NCBI GenBank assembly: GCA_030867875.1
Contig: JAOWCC010001634.1
Coordinates: 104,945,321 to 105,009,320, forward strand
Source of the DNA: Actinernus sp. WN-2022
Lineage: Eukaryota; Cnidaria; Anthozoa; Actiniaria; Actinernidae
Reading direction: 5' to 3'
DNA length: 64,000 bases
A program made the position numbers and the translations under genes. Shown here piece after piece: positions 21,674 through 32,708 of the stretch. Every line of letters starts with the position of its first letter. Within the stretch, counting starts at the first letter, position 1. The notes under the pieces were generated by a model. That model was not told the DNA's origin and searched no databases. It saw nothing but the letters and a program-made list of their open reading frames with translations.

Positions 21674-22554
21674 CCCACATGGCCGAGAGGTTCGATAATT
21701 CATATCAAAATCGGTGAAAATAACTGTTTCCGGCCCGGAACGCGAATGTAAAGTCTATTACCGTGACACAGCCCCTTCCAAGAAAATATGGAATGTTGAG
21801 AATTATGCGCTTGTTCTCGTGGGAGTACGTGTTTACAACTAGGCGTGAAATTTGATGAAAACATAGTTTGGTGGTTATAGTTGGCGTCACGGACATGTGC
21901 AGTGTCGGGGCAGTGTGCAAAAAACAGGTCCCACATTGGAGAGACGGTCTGTATGCATCAATACAGGTATTGTATCTTCTTTTATTTTACCGCTTGGGGA
22001 AGTCAGTGATCAATCGTGAGACCTCCCTTTGAAGCCAGGCATTTTAGCCTAGCTGCCAAAAACACCGTGAGACCTCCCTTTGTTCAAGGTACTTGCCGTT
22101 CGAAGTCCTTGGACTTAGAAAAGATTTCAAAGTACTGCACGTTGGTAGAAATCGATACCTCTGGTTGGCTACTTACCTCATGAATTATTAAGTAGTGTTT
22201 GATTTTTAATACAACACTTGTGAGTTGTGAAAGAGCGAGTAACAAAATGACAAAGTCACTCGAGAGAATTGATTAACTTCTATTATTGATAACATGCTTG
22301 AGAAATCCTACACAATTTGAATTCCCAAACCTAGAAACGCTTCCGCTGCATTGCGAGTAACGTCATTTTCTGAATATGGCCGTCATGTTTTTGACCATGG
22401 CCATGGCCAGAGTGAACCAGAAAGCGAGAAAACTAGAAATGCGTAGTGTTAGTCACTGACTAGAGAGAACTGGTAACGCCTCCATCTATATCTCGACGCA
22501 AAACAAAGATTTGGCCCGTTATTTTTAAAATATTCATTCTTTTTGAATTGTTAC

Positions 22555-22785
22555 TCACTGAATAAAAATGTAGCCAAAAGCCTTTATTGACCGTTCTCCG
22601 TTGTCTGGGTTATTTTTGGCCTCGTTACCACACGAGTTTGTTGTGTCCATGCCGTACATATCGCCTGCCGTCCCAAAGCCGAGTCGGGAATGTGCCGTGC
22701 CGTTACATCCAGACGGGAAGCCAATGATACCGATCCGAGCAAAGGCAGAAGACCGGATGTTAAACCCTTGTTGAGTACACCCAGT
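22555..22785 (-). CDS. Fibrinogen-like secreted protein, last exon
   Basis: Minus-strand exon starting after the acceptor CGATAG at 22786-22791 and ending with TGA at 22555-22557. It encodes 76 residues: TGCTQQGFNIR, FARIGIIGFPSGCNG, RLGFGTAG, SCGNEA, NNPDNGE and the terminal IKAFGYIFIQ. This is the C-terminal half of a family of extracellular fibrinogen-like proteins that I recall from corals and anemones, where the matching end reads IKAMGYILVQ. Some members are reported in coral skeletal matrix, which I have not verified here. It joins exon 44945-45223 in phase 0 across a 22 kb intron. Four cysteines are visible (residues 3, 28, 53 region). No stops or frameshifts. Confidence 0.8.
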   Translation of the reverse strand, partial: TGCTQQGFNIRSSAFARIGIIGFPSGCNGTAHSRLGFGTAGDMYGMDTTNSCGNEAKNNPDNGERSIKAFGYIFIQ

Positions 22786-23230
22786 CTATCGAATAGAAAA
22801 GAAATAGAAATAGCTTAGGTGACTAGTTTATTTAATAAATAGAATAGTATAGATGGATTTCTTCTTTATACTGTTTAGAACATGCAGTAATCTTTCGTAT
22901 TCTTGTCAAATTTGACAGCTAAAACAATTGAGAACTAAAGGTATATATCTATATATCTCAGAGCAGTGTTTTTGCAAACGGGTGTATATATAATTATGGA
23001 AAATATATATGAAAAAAACACGACTAAAGCAGAAGGGCAACTGAAAAAAGTACAGAAATCACGAGATAATTTCAAGATTGAATACTTCATAAGTAAGTTA
23101 AATTAAATAAGGAAAGTTCGCCAGAATGTGCATAAAAACATCGGCTTGGTTTATTATGTGAAAATCATTTTTCAGATGCCCCAGCGTGGCGGCTTTCAAC
23201 TAATACGATAAATGTGAGTTGGGTAATATC

Positions 23231-23538
23231 AGGATCCCATTACCAGGAGCGTACCTATGTGATGTGTAGCGCCCACAGCACAGTAGACGTTGTGGCTATT
23301 TATAGTCGCGAAGTTCTGGTATGCGATTACCTTGTCTTTTGTTCTCTTGCGCTTTAGTATTTTTAGCAGTTTGAACCGTGTTAATTACAATTTTTCAGTG
23401 CAGCCTGATTGGTTAAAAGTAACGGCCTTTGTTTCTTCTCGCGGGAAACACAAAGCTAAAAATAGATACATCATCTGTTCTGCTGTTGGACAGACCTAAT
23501 CTGGGAGATGCATGCTCCTGGTAATGGTCTCCTGGTAA
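23231..23538. mobile_element. MITE with ACCAGGAG ends
   Basis: CCCATTACCAGGAGCG at the left and GCTCCTGGTAATGG with CTCCTGGTAA at the right are inverted. Inner arms near 23290 (GTGGCTATTTATAG) and 23455 (CTAAAAATAGATAC) pair weakly. Same family as 4685-5030. Confidence 0.7.
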
Positions 23539-24089
23539 TATGCATAATTATTATATGACGGCGTTTTCGAGTGCAAATACGGGATAAAACGAGTGCAAAT
23601 ATGCAATCGTATAAAGCCCGCCGCACACGAGAGCTATCAGCTTTGCCAACGGGCACGAGGGACAGTTCGCTATAGCTTGGCATAAGGAGAAATAAAGGAA
23701 AACAAATAGAAATAAAATTCAGCATACAGAGTATGACTCGAACCACTGACCTCGTGAATGACCCCTACTTCTAGCTCTATGACATACCCTCTACACTATA
23801 GGAACGCTTGTTGAAACAAAATAACGCTTATTGAAATGAACAAGATAAAATAACTCTATGCAGCTAACGCTCCCTAAAGTCAAACATAACTTTGGTAAAA
23901 ATACCTTTATTTCTAGTGGAGCTAAATTATAAACACATTCCTATGGAGCCGGTAGTAAATTTTGAATCAATTCAAATGTTTACACGATTAGCTATTTTTA
24001 ATCATACTTTTGTGCGCAATTCTATAAATGTTTATTGCAGTGAAGCTATCTTGTACTTAGCTTAATATTTTAAGTATAATATTATTGTT

Positions 24090-24243
24090 ATTATTATTGT
24101 AGGAAGAGAGGATAACTAAGAGAGCCGATCTATAGCCATATCATAATGTAATTATTGTAATTTGTTTTATCACACATTGTAATTTAGATTTAACAGGTGA
24201 AGAGCCACTCCGTGGATATACTGTTAATAAACCATTATTATTA
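24090..24243 (+). repeat. SINE/LINE 3' tail
   Basis: Ends GAAGAGCCACTCCGTGG, ATACTG, TTAATAAACCATTATTATTA. The GAAGAGCCAC..CGTGG segment is shared with the SINE at 44.5 kb, and the ATT microsatellite tail is typical of LINE-mobilised RNAs. I see no A or B box in the upstream part. Confidence 0.55.
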
Positions 24244-24249
24244 TATCTC

Positions 24250-25620
24250 GTGAATGTGAATGTTTCAAAATCTAATTTTAGATTCCGCAGTTCAAAATAG
24301 AAAATCGGTCCCAGGAACTGCGCGGTTCGGAGTTAAAAATGGCGCGTAACCGAGTCGAAGGCCGATGCGTGTACTATTGGCATTCTTAAAGGAAAGAAAA
24401 ACCATATCTGCTGAGATGAGACAAAAAGGGAAAAGCATTCGGCTGGTGTTTTCAAGAAATCACCCGGGGAAACGGTGTTAACAACCAGGGAAAACTGTCG
24501 CGAAGACGGTGGTCTTATGGAAGCTGACAGAAGTCGACCCGCATCGGGACTGAAACTGAGCTGGAAGCAATAGTGCCAGGAACACACACTGCATTCCTTT
24601 TCATTATCACCAAGGTCTGAAACGGAATTACTTGAAGGAAACTGGCCCGATCTGTCTTCTTATATAAGCTCTACGAAATTAGGTTAAACGATGACAAAAT
24701 TGACATCGCCGAAGAAGGGAATATCGCGGTCAGCTACATGTCAGGTCTGAGGGAACTTGTCTCCAAGATCACTGTGAACTCTTTGGATTGCATGTGACAC
24801 AGTACCTACTTGCAAGCGTACCTACTTGTACACATTACCTACTTGAAACCTTCAAGTTGACAACCAAATACATGTTATGTTTATGGTTCTTTTGCATGAC
24901 AAGAAACAAATCCAGTATCCTGCAAGCAGATTCTTCCTTTCTTTGGTTAAGGTATTCAACAACACAGCCATGCTCTGCAGTGATAACAACCATTGCTAAT
25001 GCATTCACTGATGGAAAGTGACGTCATTTTCATTGTATGTACTTATTTTTCATATAGCGGAGAACCAATCAGAAAGCGAGAAAATTGGATGTTGTTGTAA
25101 AATGTATTGTGTCATATTGTATATGTATTTGCTAATATGGGAAAATAAAGATTGATTGAGAAACATTATAACAATCTGTGTCTACCATACCTCCCAAACT
25201 GGGTGGAAAACGTTTGATTTTAGTAGCAATCTACTGACGCCTTCTATCTTAAAATAGTAGCTATGTGTAACCATCAAGTGGAACTTGAACCCTCATTCAA
25301 CTGCTTTAACTCCCTTAATTGTTTTCATGTCTAAGTAAAGAAACATTAAATCAAGAGTGGATATTCATCGTATACCAGGAGATTAAGCACTGCATAACTA
25401 TTTGATACCCATATAGCTTACATGAAATTGTTGGGATTTCTTCATCCATAATTAACTAATAAGGAAAATACATGTAAACAAATTTTGAGATTAAACTAAG
25501 CTGAAGAATAATATACCTGGCATGTGTGCTGCATAATGACCTTTTGTTGGAAAATTGTGGCAAGAGAATTGCATTCAATCTGTTTGAAATAATGCAACAG
25601 CTTTATAGCCTTATTTCTAG
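24250..25620. other. No recognisable gene
   Basis: Within the large intron. It contains a short tandem of GTACCTACTTG near 24805-24840 and an AATAAAG near 25143, and nothing else I can assign. Confidence 0.4.
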
Positions 25621-25624
25621 CCTT

Positions 25625-25753
25625 ATTTTGACGATGTTGCGCGCACAGCTACACCAATGGCTATCTGTTTTAAATAATTAAAGGCTGGTGAACCAGAACA
25701 AGTCTTAGCAGCTCGCATCTGTTCTACTGATGTGTGCGCAACATCGTCAAAAT
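25625..25753. repeat. Palindromic MITE-like repeat
   Basis: ATTTTGACGATGTTGCGCGC and GCGCAACATCGTCAAAAT form 22-bp arms around about 85 bases. Confidence 0.85.
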
Positions 25754-25909
25754 TGCCTATTGGCAGAGGTTACTGTCACAGCATCACTTCTACATGCACA
25801 ATGCTTTGATGTTTTTGCATTACGTTTGACACTGATATTTAATTTTAGGGTGTAAACGAAGGGTTACCGTAATATATAATGTAATTAATAATTTGAACAA
25901 CGGTTGAAC

Positions 25910-26035
25910 AACAGAGAGTTGCTCATTATAAATGCAAGGGTCAATATACAGATAAAGCCCTTGCATTTATAATCTGTATATTAAATACTTGGATCTTTAT
26001 ACAGATAACGTTCTTGCATTTTATAATGACCAATA
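25910..26035. repeat. Inverted duplications around CTTGCATTTATAAT
   Basis: CTCATTATAAATGCAAGG pairs with CCTTGCATTTATAAT and again with CTTGCATTTTATAATGACC. Confidence 0.75.
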
Positions 26036-26119
26036 CAAGGGTTGTGCTCTCAAGCTGACAGTCAGTTAAACGACACTTTCACTCACTTCCTCTTTAAGAA
26101 CGCGACCCGTCTTACCATT

Positions 26120-26930
26120 ATGGGACGTGATTTTTTTCACCATACTCCAGCTGGACTCTAACCCTGTTATATTTTTTTTTGTGTGCGGCGGCCATATGAA
26201 CCAGCTAGATATTGACACTATTTGCATGATGTCTGGCCTTACGCAGCTTGTTGATTTCCCTACTAGAGGAACTGCCACTCTTAATTGTTGCCTTGTCAAT
26301 AGGACTGAACTGTTCTGAAAACCATATCCCTTTAAAGTTTTGGTTAAAACGGATCACATTGGTGTTGTCATTCGTGCTGGACATAAGTTAAAGCCTATCA
26401 GAACTAAAGTGTATTTCCATGATTATAGAGAACACCGGAGGAAGGAGTTCGAAAGAAAGCTAGATAATTGGGATGATATATTTAATGCAACTGAAACAGA
26501 TGCTGCTGTTAATACTTTGGAGAAAAACATTCACCAACTGATTAAGACTGCTTCCCTAAGAGAACGGTAACCATGTCAACTGGAGACCCATCTTGGCTAT
26601 CACCTCTAGTAAATTTCCTCATGGAGAAAAGGTCACGAGCATCTAACTCTGGCAATTCCTCAACGGATAACGAACTCACCTCAAGGATCAGAAAACGTAT
26701 TAATGGGAATAGGATTAGCCTCGGTCAGTCTCATTCCATGGGATCGCACAACTGATGGCGGAAAGTTGACTCTTTTTCTCTTTGGAAAAACAAATCCAGT
26801 GTTGTACTAGATAAAGCCTTCCTCAATGATCGGTCTCAATGATTATTTTGGCAATCTCTGTCAAGACAACGAATGTATAGTTCCTGAGTTGGAATTATGG
26901 AGAACGATTTTAATAATATACCGAAACTAT
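26120..26930 (+). pseudogene. LINE fragment: endonuclease end and linker
   Basis: Frames read HMNQLDIDTICMMSGLTQL, VDFPTRGTATL and KTDHIGVVI (the endonuclease SDH-type box, with T for S). A basic linker follows with KVYFHDYREHRRKEFERKL, TLEKNIHQLIKTAS and DPSWLSPLVNFL. It stops before any RT motif. The pieces are in three frames, with a stop after RTELF. Orientation is opposite to the next LINE. Confidence 0.8.
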
Positions 26931-26964
26931 ATGAAACAAGTTTTTGAGCCAATAAATTGTGCCT

Positions 26965-27186
26965 TACACATCTACGTCTACATCTACATTTATTGTGTCA
27001 GCAAAAACTATATTCATAATGTACAGTTATCACGCCAACATTAAAATAATACAAAATGAGGGTTTCTATAATAATATTAATTTGAAAAATGTCCAGTAAA
27101 TAAAAATAATAATAATAATATATATAAAAAATGTATATATAACAATAATAAATAATAATAATAAAAAATCAATAAATATTATCTTA
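26965..27186. repeat. LINE tail microsatellites
   Basis: CTACGTCTACATCTACATTT near 26970-26992 and AAT/AT-rich repeats at 27100-27180. The latter adjoin the 3' end of the minus-strand LINE and look like its (ATT)n tail. Confidence 0.6.
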
Positions 27187-28883
27187 CTAATTTTCTCTAT
27201 AATGATCATTTAACTTGATTTTAAAACTGTATAAAGATTTGGCAGTGACGATATCAGATGGAAGACTATTCCATTCTCTGACTGTTCTAGGAAAATACGA
27301 ATATTTGTAAACATCTTTGCTTGCATGTTCAACATAATATTTAAAATTATGAGTTCTACGAGTACGGGTTTCTGTTGTTGGTTTTAGATATATGGACTTG
27401 TTAACATGAATAATGTCATTTGTAATTTTATACATTGTACATAAACGAGCTTGTTTGCGGCGAGAGGCCAGGGGTTCACATTCTAGATTTTTCATCATGG
27501 AAGTTACACTAGAAGTGTATCTATAATCCCCTTTGCAGAAACGAGCTGCCGTTCTTTGTATGTTTTCCAGTTTATCAATATCACATTTGTAGTGTGGGTC
27601 CCAGACCACAGAAGCATATTCGAGTTTAGGTCTGAAAAGTGACTTGTACAGAGTACTTTTGGTGTCTTGTTCACAAAACCAGAAGTTCCTCTTGATCAAA
27701 TTTAAAGTCTTGGTAGCCTTAGAAGTTATTTCATGAAGATGGTGGTTCCACCTTAATTTTGTGTCCAATGTAACTCCCAAGTACGGGTGCATATCAACAT
27801 AACTTAGAACAGTGTTACAAAAGAAATACTCCTTATGAGGTGGTAAGAACAATAAGGGTCCAAGAACGGTTCCTGGGGTACACCTGAAATGACTTGCTGA
27901 GGTGGAGATGAGGCACCATCACACACTGTTTGTTGAATTCTGTGTGTTAAGAAACTTCTTAGCCAGTTATTTAGAGGACCTGTGATTCCATAATGGCGTA
28001 GCTTTTTTAGGAGTCTTTCATGTGGCACTTTGTCGAAAGCCTTTGTAAAGTCCAGAATTGCTAGATGAGATGTTTTCTTTTCATTAAGTGCATATGAAAT
28101 TTCATGTATCGTTCCTAGAAGTTGTGTTACTGTTGAGCGCTTTTGGCGAAACCCATGCTGGTTATCCACCAAGATGTTATTCAGCTCAAGGTATTTCATT
28201 ATGTGGCTATGTACAATATGTTCGAGAATTTTACATGCCACGCAAGTTAATGAGATAGGTCTGTAGTTCTTGCATTCCTCTTTTTTCCCTTTCTTAAAAA
28301 CTTCATGGATATTTGCTTCTTTCCATTTGGTTGGTAGCACCGCTTGGTCAAGTGATACCTGGAAGAGGTCTGTTAGTATTGGTGAAATCTCTGAATATAA
28401 CATCTTTAAGATCCATGGTGGAATGTCATCAGGACCAGGAGCTTTGTCACATTTGAGGCCTTGTAATTGTTTTTCTACTCCTTTACAGCTAACTTGAATG
28501 GGGCTTATTTTGGTGGTGTTATTAGATGGTGGAAGAACAGGATAGGTAGACTTATTTTCTTCTGTGAAAACACTACAAAACTGATTATTTAGTGCTTTTG
28601 GTTTGGTGTACGGATCATTTGTTAATGTTCCATTAACTTTGAGGTCAGGAACTCCAACTTGGTCATTGCTTTTAGTTCTCTTTATAGAGGACCAGAATGA
28701 TTTTGGATTTTCCTGAATAGAATCTGATAAATAACCAGACACATATTCATTTCTTGCCTTAGTAAGTTCCTGTCTCAGTTTCTTTTTTGGTTGTTCTGTA
28801 TTTGGCCCAGTCTGTGTCTTTGTTGGATCTGTTAGCAGTATTATATAATTTTTTCTTACACATTCTCCTGTGCGTTCTACCAA
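27187..28883 (-). pseudogene. LINE reverse transcriptase, YxDD core deleted
   Basis: 28883-27804 encodes the linker and RT N-half: KAPGPDDIPPWILKML, FKKGKKEECKNYRPISLT, HGFRQKRST, LDFTKAFDKVPHERLL, then VISGVPQ. A one-base loss right after GVPQ shifts the frame, and the sequence jumps within a few codons to PPHKEYFF and YLGVTLDTKLRWNHH (27852-27187). About 90 residues are therefore gone, including the YADD/FADD catalytic motif. The tail carries RPKLEYASVVWDPH, RTAARFCKGDY and REWNSLPSDIV, typical of CR1/L2/jockey-group LINEs. The 3' end is followed by AT-rich microsatellite. Confidence 0.92.
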
Positions 28884-29757
28884 ACCAGGGAAGATTGAAA
28901 CGACTCGATGTTGTTTTGCAGGGGATGTTTTTCTCCATTGTATCTTTTATTGCTTGCTCCAGTTCTTTCCATTTATTATCTACTTTTATATTGGACATAT
29001 AAAAGTCACAAAAGGACAACATGTCGTCTTTCATATTATCAATGTTAGCTCTTTTCCTGATGAAGATTTTACGTTTGGGTATCTTTTTCCTTTTAGATTT
29101 CAAATTTATGTTAAAAGTAACCATATCATGGTCACTGATACCAGGTACTACTGCAAGGTTTTGAATGATTGTTTCATTGTTAGTCAAGACCAAATCCAGG
29201 ATGTTTTCCACATTGTTTTGTCGTCGAGTAGGTTCATGTACCATCTGTTGGAGGCCATGTTGCCCAAGTAATTCTAAAAGTTTTCTTGCAGGGCAACGGG
29301 GGGCTGTTATTACTGTACGATTATTCCAATTAATATTTGGAATATTAAAATCCCCAGTGAGTATGATGTTATGACTGTTAATTTTCTGACCAATTTTGAA
29401 TAGAGATGCTTCAAGCTCTTCTAGGTTGGTAACATTTCCACTTGGATTGTAATATGTTCCAATAGTCAAGGACCGTTGGCCTTGAATTTGACACTGCGTC
29501 CATACTATTTCACAGTTTGTATCCAGCTCATGCTTGTGAGTGACAATTAAGTCATTTTTTATTGCTTGGAATACACCGCTTCCATGGGTATTTGTTAGTC
29601 TGTCTTTTCTAAATATAGTGTAATTTGCTGGGAAGATTTCTCCATTGTTAATATCAGGAGTAAGCCATGATTCCGTTCCCATCAATATGTCAGGTTTATA
29701 TTCATCAATAATTTGTTCAAGGTTTGCTCTTTTTGACTTGATACTTTGACAGTTCAT
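28759..29757 (-). pseudogene. LINE AP endonuclease domain
   Basis: Apurinic-like endonuclease of the same LINE. Catalytic landmarks are visible in order: MNCQSIKSK (N), ILMGTESWL (E), IILTGDFNIPNINW (D and N), and VVPGISDHDMV (SDH). About 330 residues are open. It connects upstream to the PHD-containing part by a one-base frameshift near 29775, and downstream to the RT part by a frameshift in an A-run near 28783. The original was therefore probably one long ORF. The catalytic residues look intact, but the element cannot replicate without its RT core. Confidence 0.92.
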
Positions 29758-30442
29758 TAACAGACAACGTAGGACAGGTTTGTTCTTGGGAGTTTGGATT
29801 AGTTTTGTGTTTATTACGTTTAGATTTTGGCGATGAAGTCAACTTGGCGCTGGATATTAAAATAGGTGATGATGTATTGCTGGTAGATTGTGACAGTGGT
29901 AAGTCATTCAATACAGAAAATGTATTGGATAGGTCCAGATATCCATTGCGGTTGAGAAGAGAGCCAGAATAATTGGGGAGGCTACACTCAGGACAGATCC
30001 AAGTACATGAGCTGTTTGCAAGAGTTAAATAGGCCGAGTCACTGACTGAATAGCATTTGGTATGAAGCCATTTGGAGCACGAGTCACATTGTACGCCTTT
30101 TTGATTACATTTAACAGGTTTCTCACAGACTCCACATGGATATCGCCAATTTGGTCCTGGGTTGATTTCAATGTCACCACAGAGGATCATTAAGCTGCAT
30201 ATGAAAAGGTCTTTGGAGCCAAATTCATTCAGCAATGGCGTGGAATTCAAGATGGCGGGTCGGCTAATACGAGCATTCTTGAGAAATATTCCCGAACCCA
30301 AGTTCAAAGGAGCAAGAGATGATGATATGTTGAAACTTTTGATGTTTATATATCTTTCTGTAGTAGATTCATGCCCACAATATCTCAGATATACTATGAA
30401 AAAGTATAAACTGAGAGGAGCGATAAATTTCATGACCGCCAT
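29717..30442 (-). pseudogene. LINE N-terminal region with 2A-like motif and PHD finger
   Basis: From ATG at 30442 (AAGAATGG context) the frame begins MAVMKFIAPLSLYFFIVYL, a hydrophobic signal-like leader. At 30152-30178 it reads GDIEINPGP, which fits the 2A consensus (D-x-E-x-NPGP) for ribosome skipping. Immediately after comes a C4HC3 PHD finger: CGVC, CNQKGVQCDSC, WLHTKC, WICPEC. A serine-rich linker follows. The family use of 2A-like motifs at this position in animal LINEs is known. Activity here is inferred. The ORF is followed by the endonuclease frame after a one-base shift. Confidence 0.85.
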
Positions 30443-30457
30443 TCTTACACAGGAAAC

Positions 30458-30880
30458 TATCAAACGCTTTTGAAAAATCCATTACAAAGACTCTTACGAC
30501 AGTACAGTTTGGCTCATCAAGTGAGTCATGTTGTATCCCTCAAAAATTCTCTTGCAAAACCTCTGGTATATTGTTTTCTCAAACAAGCGGGCAATAATCG
30601 GAGTGATATTTATTCCTCTAAAGTCAGGATATTCATAAGGTAGATCCACTTTTGGAAGTGGATTAACACTATTATAGAGTTTTTAGGTCAGGTTTGCGTG
30701 GACAGTGATAAATTCCAAATATGCGTGACAACTGCAGCGTTTTCTTTCCAAACCCAAAATGGAATGCAATCCGGACCAGCGGCTGTATTTTACTTGTGAT
30801 AGGGTTACAAGAACTTAGGTGTTTACCACTCAGTCCTTTTATACTCAAGCATGTTAAGATCAAAACTGGTATATAATCAA
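30458..30880 (-). pseudogene. Second LINE RT fragment, host of the PHD LINE insertion
   Basis: Minus-strand frames read [37 protein letters not shown], [16 protein letters not shown] and finally MDFSKAFDSF at about 30465-30485. These are RT motifs of a different LINE group (DFRGI instead of NYRPIS). The FSKAFDS motif is cut exactly where the PHD LINE starts, so the PHD LINE inserted into it. It has several stops. Confidence 0.75.
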
Positions 30881-31539
30881 CTAAAGTCGATTGAGGTATG
30901 CTAACCGCCGTGGAAAGCGAGTAGCAGCTGACGCCTTTCGAGCGCTAGCCCTTGGTCAGAGCAAAAGAGTTAAGATCAAATTTCGGGTAAAACCTGTTTT
31001 TGTCTTAGACCACAAAATCAGTAAATCAAAAACGCAGCTCCGAGTTTACAGAAACATTGAGGTTAATGAGTGAATGTGGTTAAGGTTAAAGCCTTTTACC
31101 AATTTCAGCTTAGGAAAGGTGACTACAATGTTTCGTTAACGAGTTATTAAGGCGAAAATAAGCAAAATAGGTCACGTGATTATTTGCTTAATAATTCCTG
31201 GTTACATGATAGTCATGTTTTCTAAGCGTGGTTTAAAACACTAGTAGAAGAGGAATATTTCAGTAGGGTTACTTTCTCTTTATATGTTATCGCCGCAACC
31301 GCATTATATTAGTATTACGTTGTTGCTGTTAGAAACATTTATTTATAGTAAATATATTTTCCGTTAAATGAACCAGGCTAGGCCTTAACATGCTTGAGTA
31401 ATCAATTGTACATTAATTTTCTTAAAGACAGAAAACAACGACTTTCCTTTAGAGGAACATTCTATGAAAGGTCATGCTTATCGTAAAAGTCATTCAACAG
31501 AGCTCTTATTCGGTTAACAGAGACCTGGAGACGACCGAT

Positions 31540-31840
31540 CGATTCTAAATTAGTGGATGGGGCAGCCTTCATTGATTTTCAAAAGGCCTTTGACTGTGTA
31601 GAACACAAAACTCTGATACATAAGATAGAACATACATTTGGAATAAAGGTTGATCTATTACTGTGGCTGAAGGATTATCTTAACGACAGAAAACAGTTCA
31701 CGGTCATCAATGGTAGACAATCTGTTTATGCTAATATTACCTATGGAATTCCCCAAGGATCTGTTCTTGGTCCAACTCTATTCACATTATATACTAACGA
31801 TATGCCCGCTGCAGTTTCTCGGTATTTGTCACTTACTTAA
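31540..31840 (+). pseudogene. LINE RT core fragment
   Basis: Reads AAFIDFQKAFDCVEHKTLI, a hydrophobic LLLWLKDYLNDRKQF, and YGIPQGSVLGPTLFTLYTND. These are two RT core motifs. The YxDD motif is absent because homology ends at about 31830. No terminal repeats seen. Confidence 0.85.
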
Positions 31841-31844
31841 TGGA

Positions 31845-32700
31845 TCATAATGTGAACCCTATATATGATGCATGTATTCAATTGACTTGTTCTATATTTC
31901 TTGTTCAAAGCATGTAAGGAGCTATATCGCTTAGAGTTTAAAATGGTCAGGAGTCGAACCTAGGCCAGGAATATATTGAAAGTATATATTAGCACTATTT
32001 ATGTAAACACTTATTATGTAAATAGTATGCTCGATAATTCAGGCTTGGACTGCAAGAGAGTGTTAATAAACGGTATTTATTATACTTTATGTTAAATTAC
32101 CGTGTGCCGTGTATGCTAAATTACTAATATGTTAATTACATGATGTCACAGGAGGCTTCATTTATTATACAAAAATATGCTAGCAGATACATTTTTTTCT
32201 ACACATCCATGCTATATTTGGGCCTTATATTATATCAGTTTTTTTACCCACTATTTTGTATAAATCAGAATCACATAATTATATACCATATTCCAAATAT
32301 AAACTATATTATAACTTGTTGGTGCAACATCCAACTAAAATATTTTACTATTCACCTATTCACTTTATGTAGAATTGATAAATATTAATGGTAACAAATT
32401 TGGACTTAGACACTTTAACGTCCACATAACTTAATATGCTGTAAAAGTCCAGAGAGCACAGTGAATCCATGTATCGATCAACTTATTTCTAATTACTAGG
32501 TCTATGGAAACATCTGTTTCATTCTCCCTCCCAACTCGTCCGAATGAAAATAATTTTCCTAGTCCCGCTAAACACTGAATAAACCACAATACACAACTAC
32601 AATGGTAGGTTGTATCATGAGCAATATACAAACCACGTTTATTTAGTATTACATACCAATATAATAACACGAATTATACGAGCTACAATCCTAAACTTTT
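31845..32700. other. AT-rich region without recognised gene
   Basis: Lies between a LINE fragment and the 3' end of the DIRS-type element, so part may be that element's terminal sequence. AATAAACGG occurs near 32070. I see no open frame with family signature. Confidence 0.4.
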
Positions 32701-32708
32701 TGACACTT

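Larger units (their letters stand above)
20607..21776. mobile_element. MITE copy A (GGGGCTATGTCATGGT ends), split by MULE-like insert
   Basis: Left end TTAAGGGGCTATGTCATGGT, right end ACCGTGACACAGCCCCTT. The uninterrupted copy is 46480-46727, sharing GATTGAAAG, TTTGCATATTTGCTTTC-type and TTCATATCAAA blocks on either side of the insertion. The inserted element occupies 20803-21673. Confidence 0.8.
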
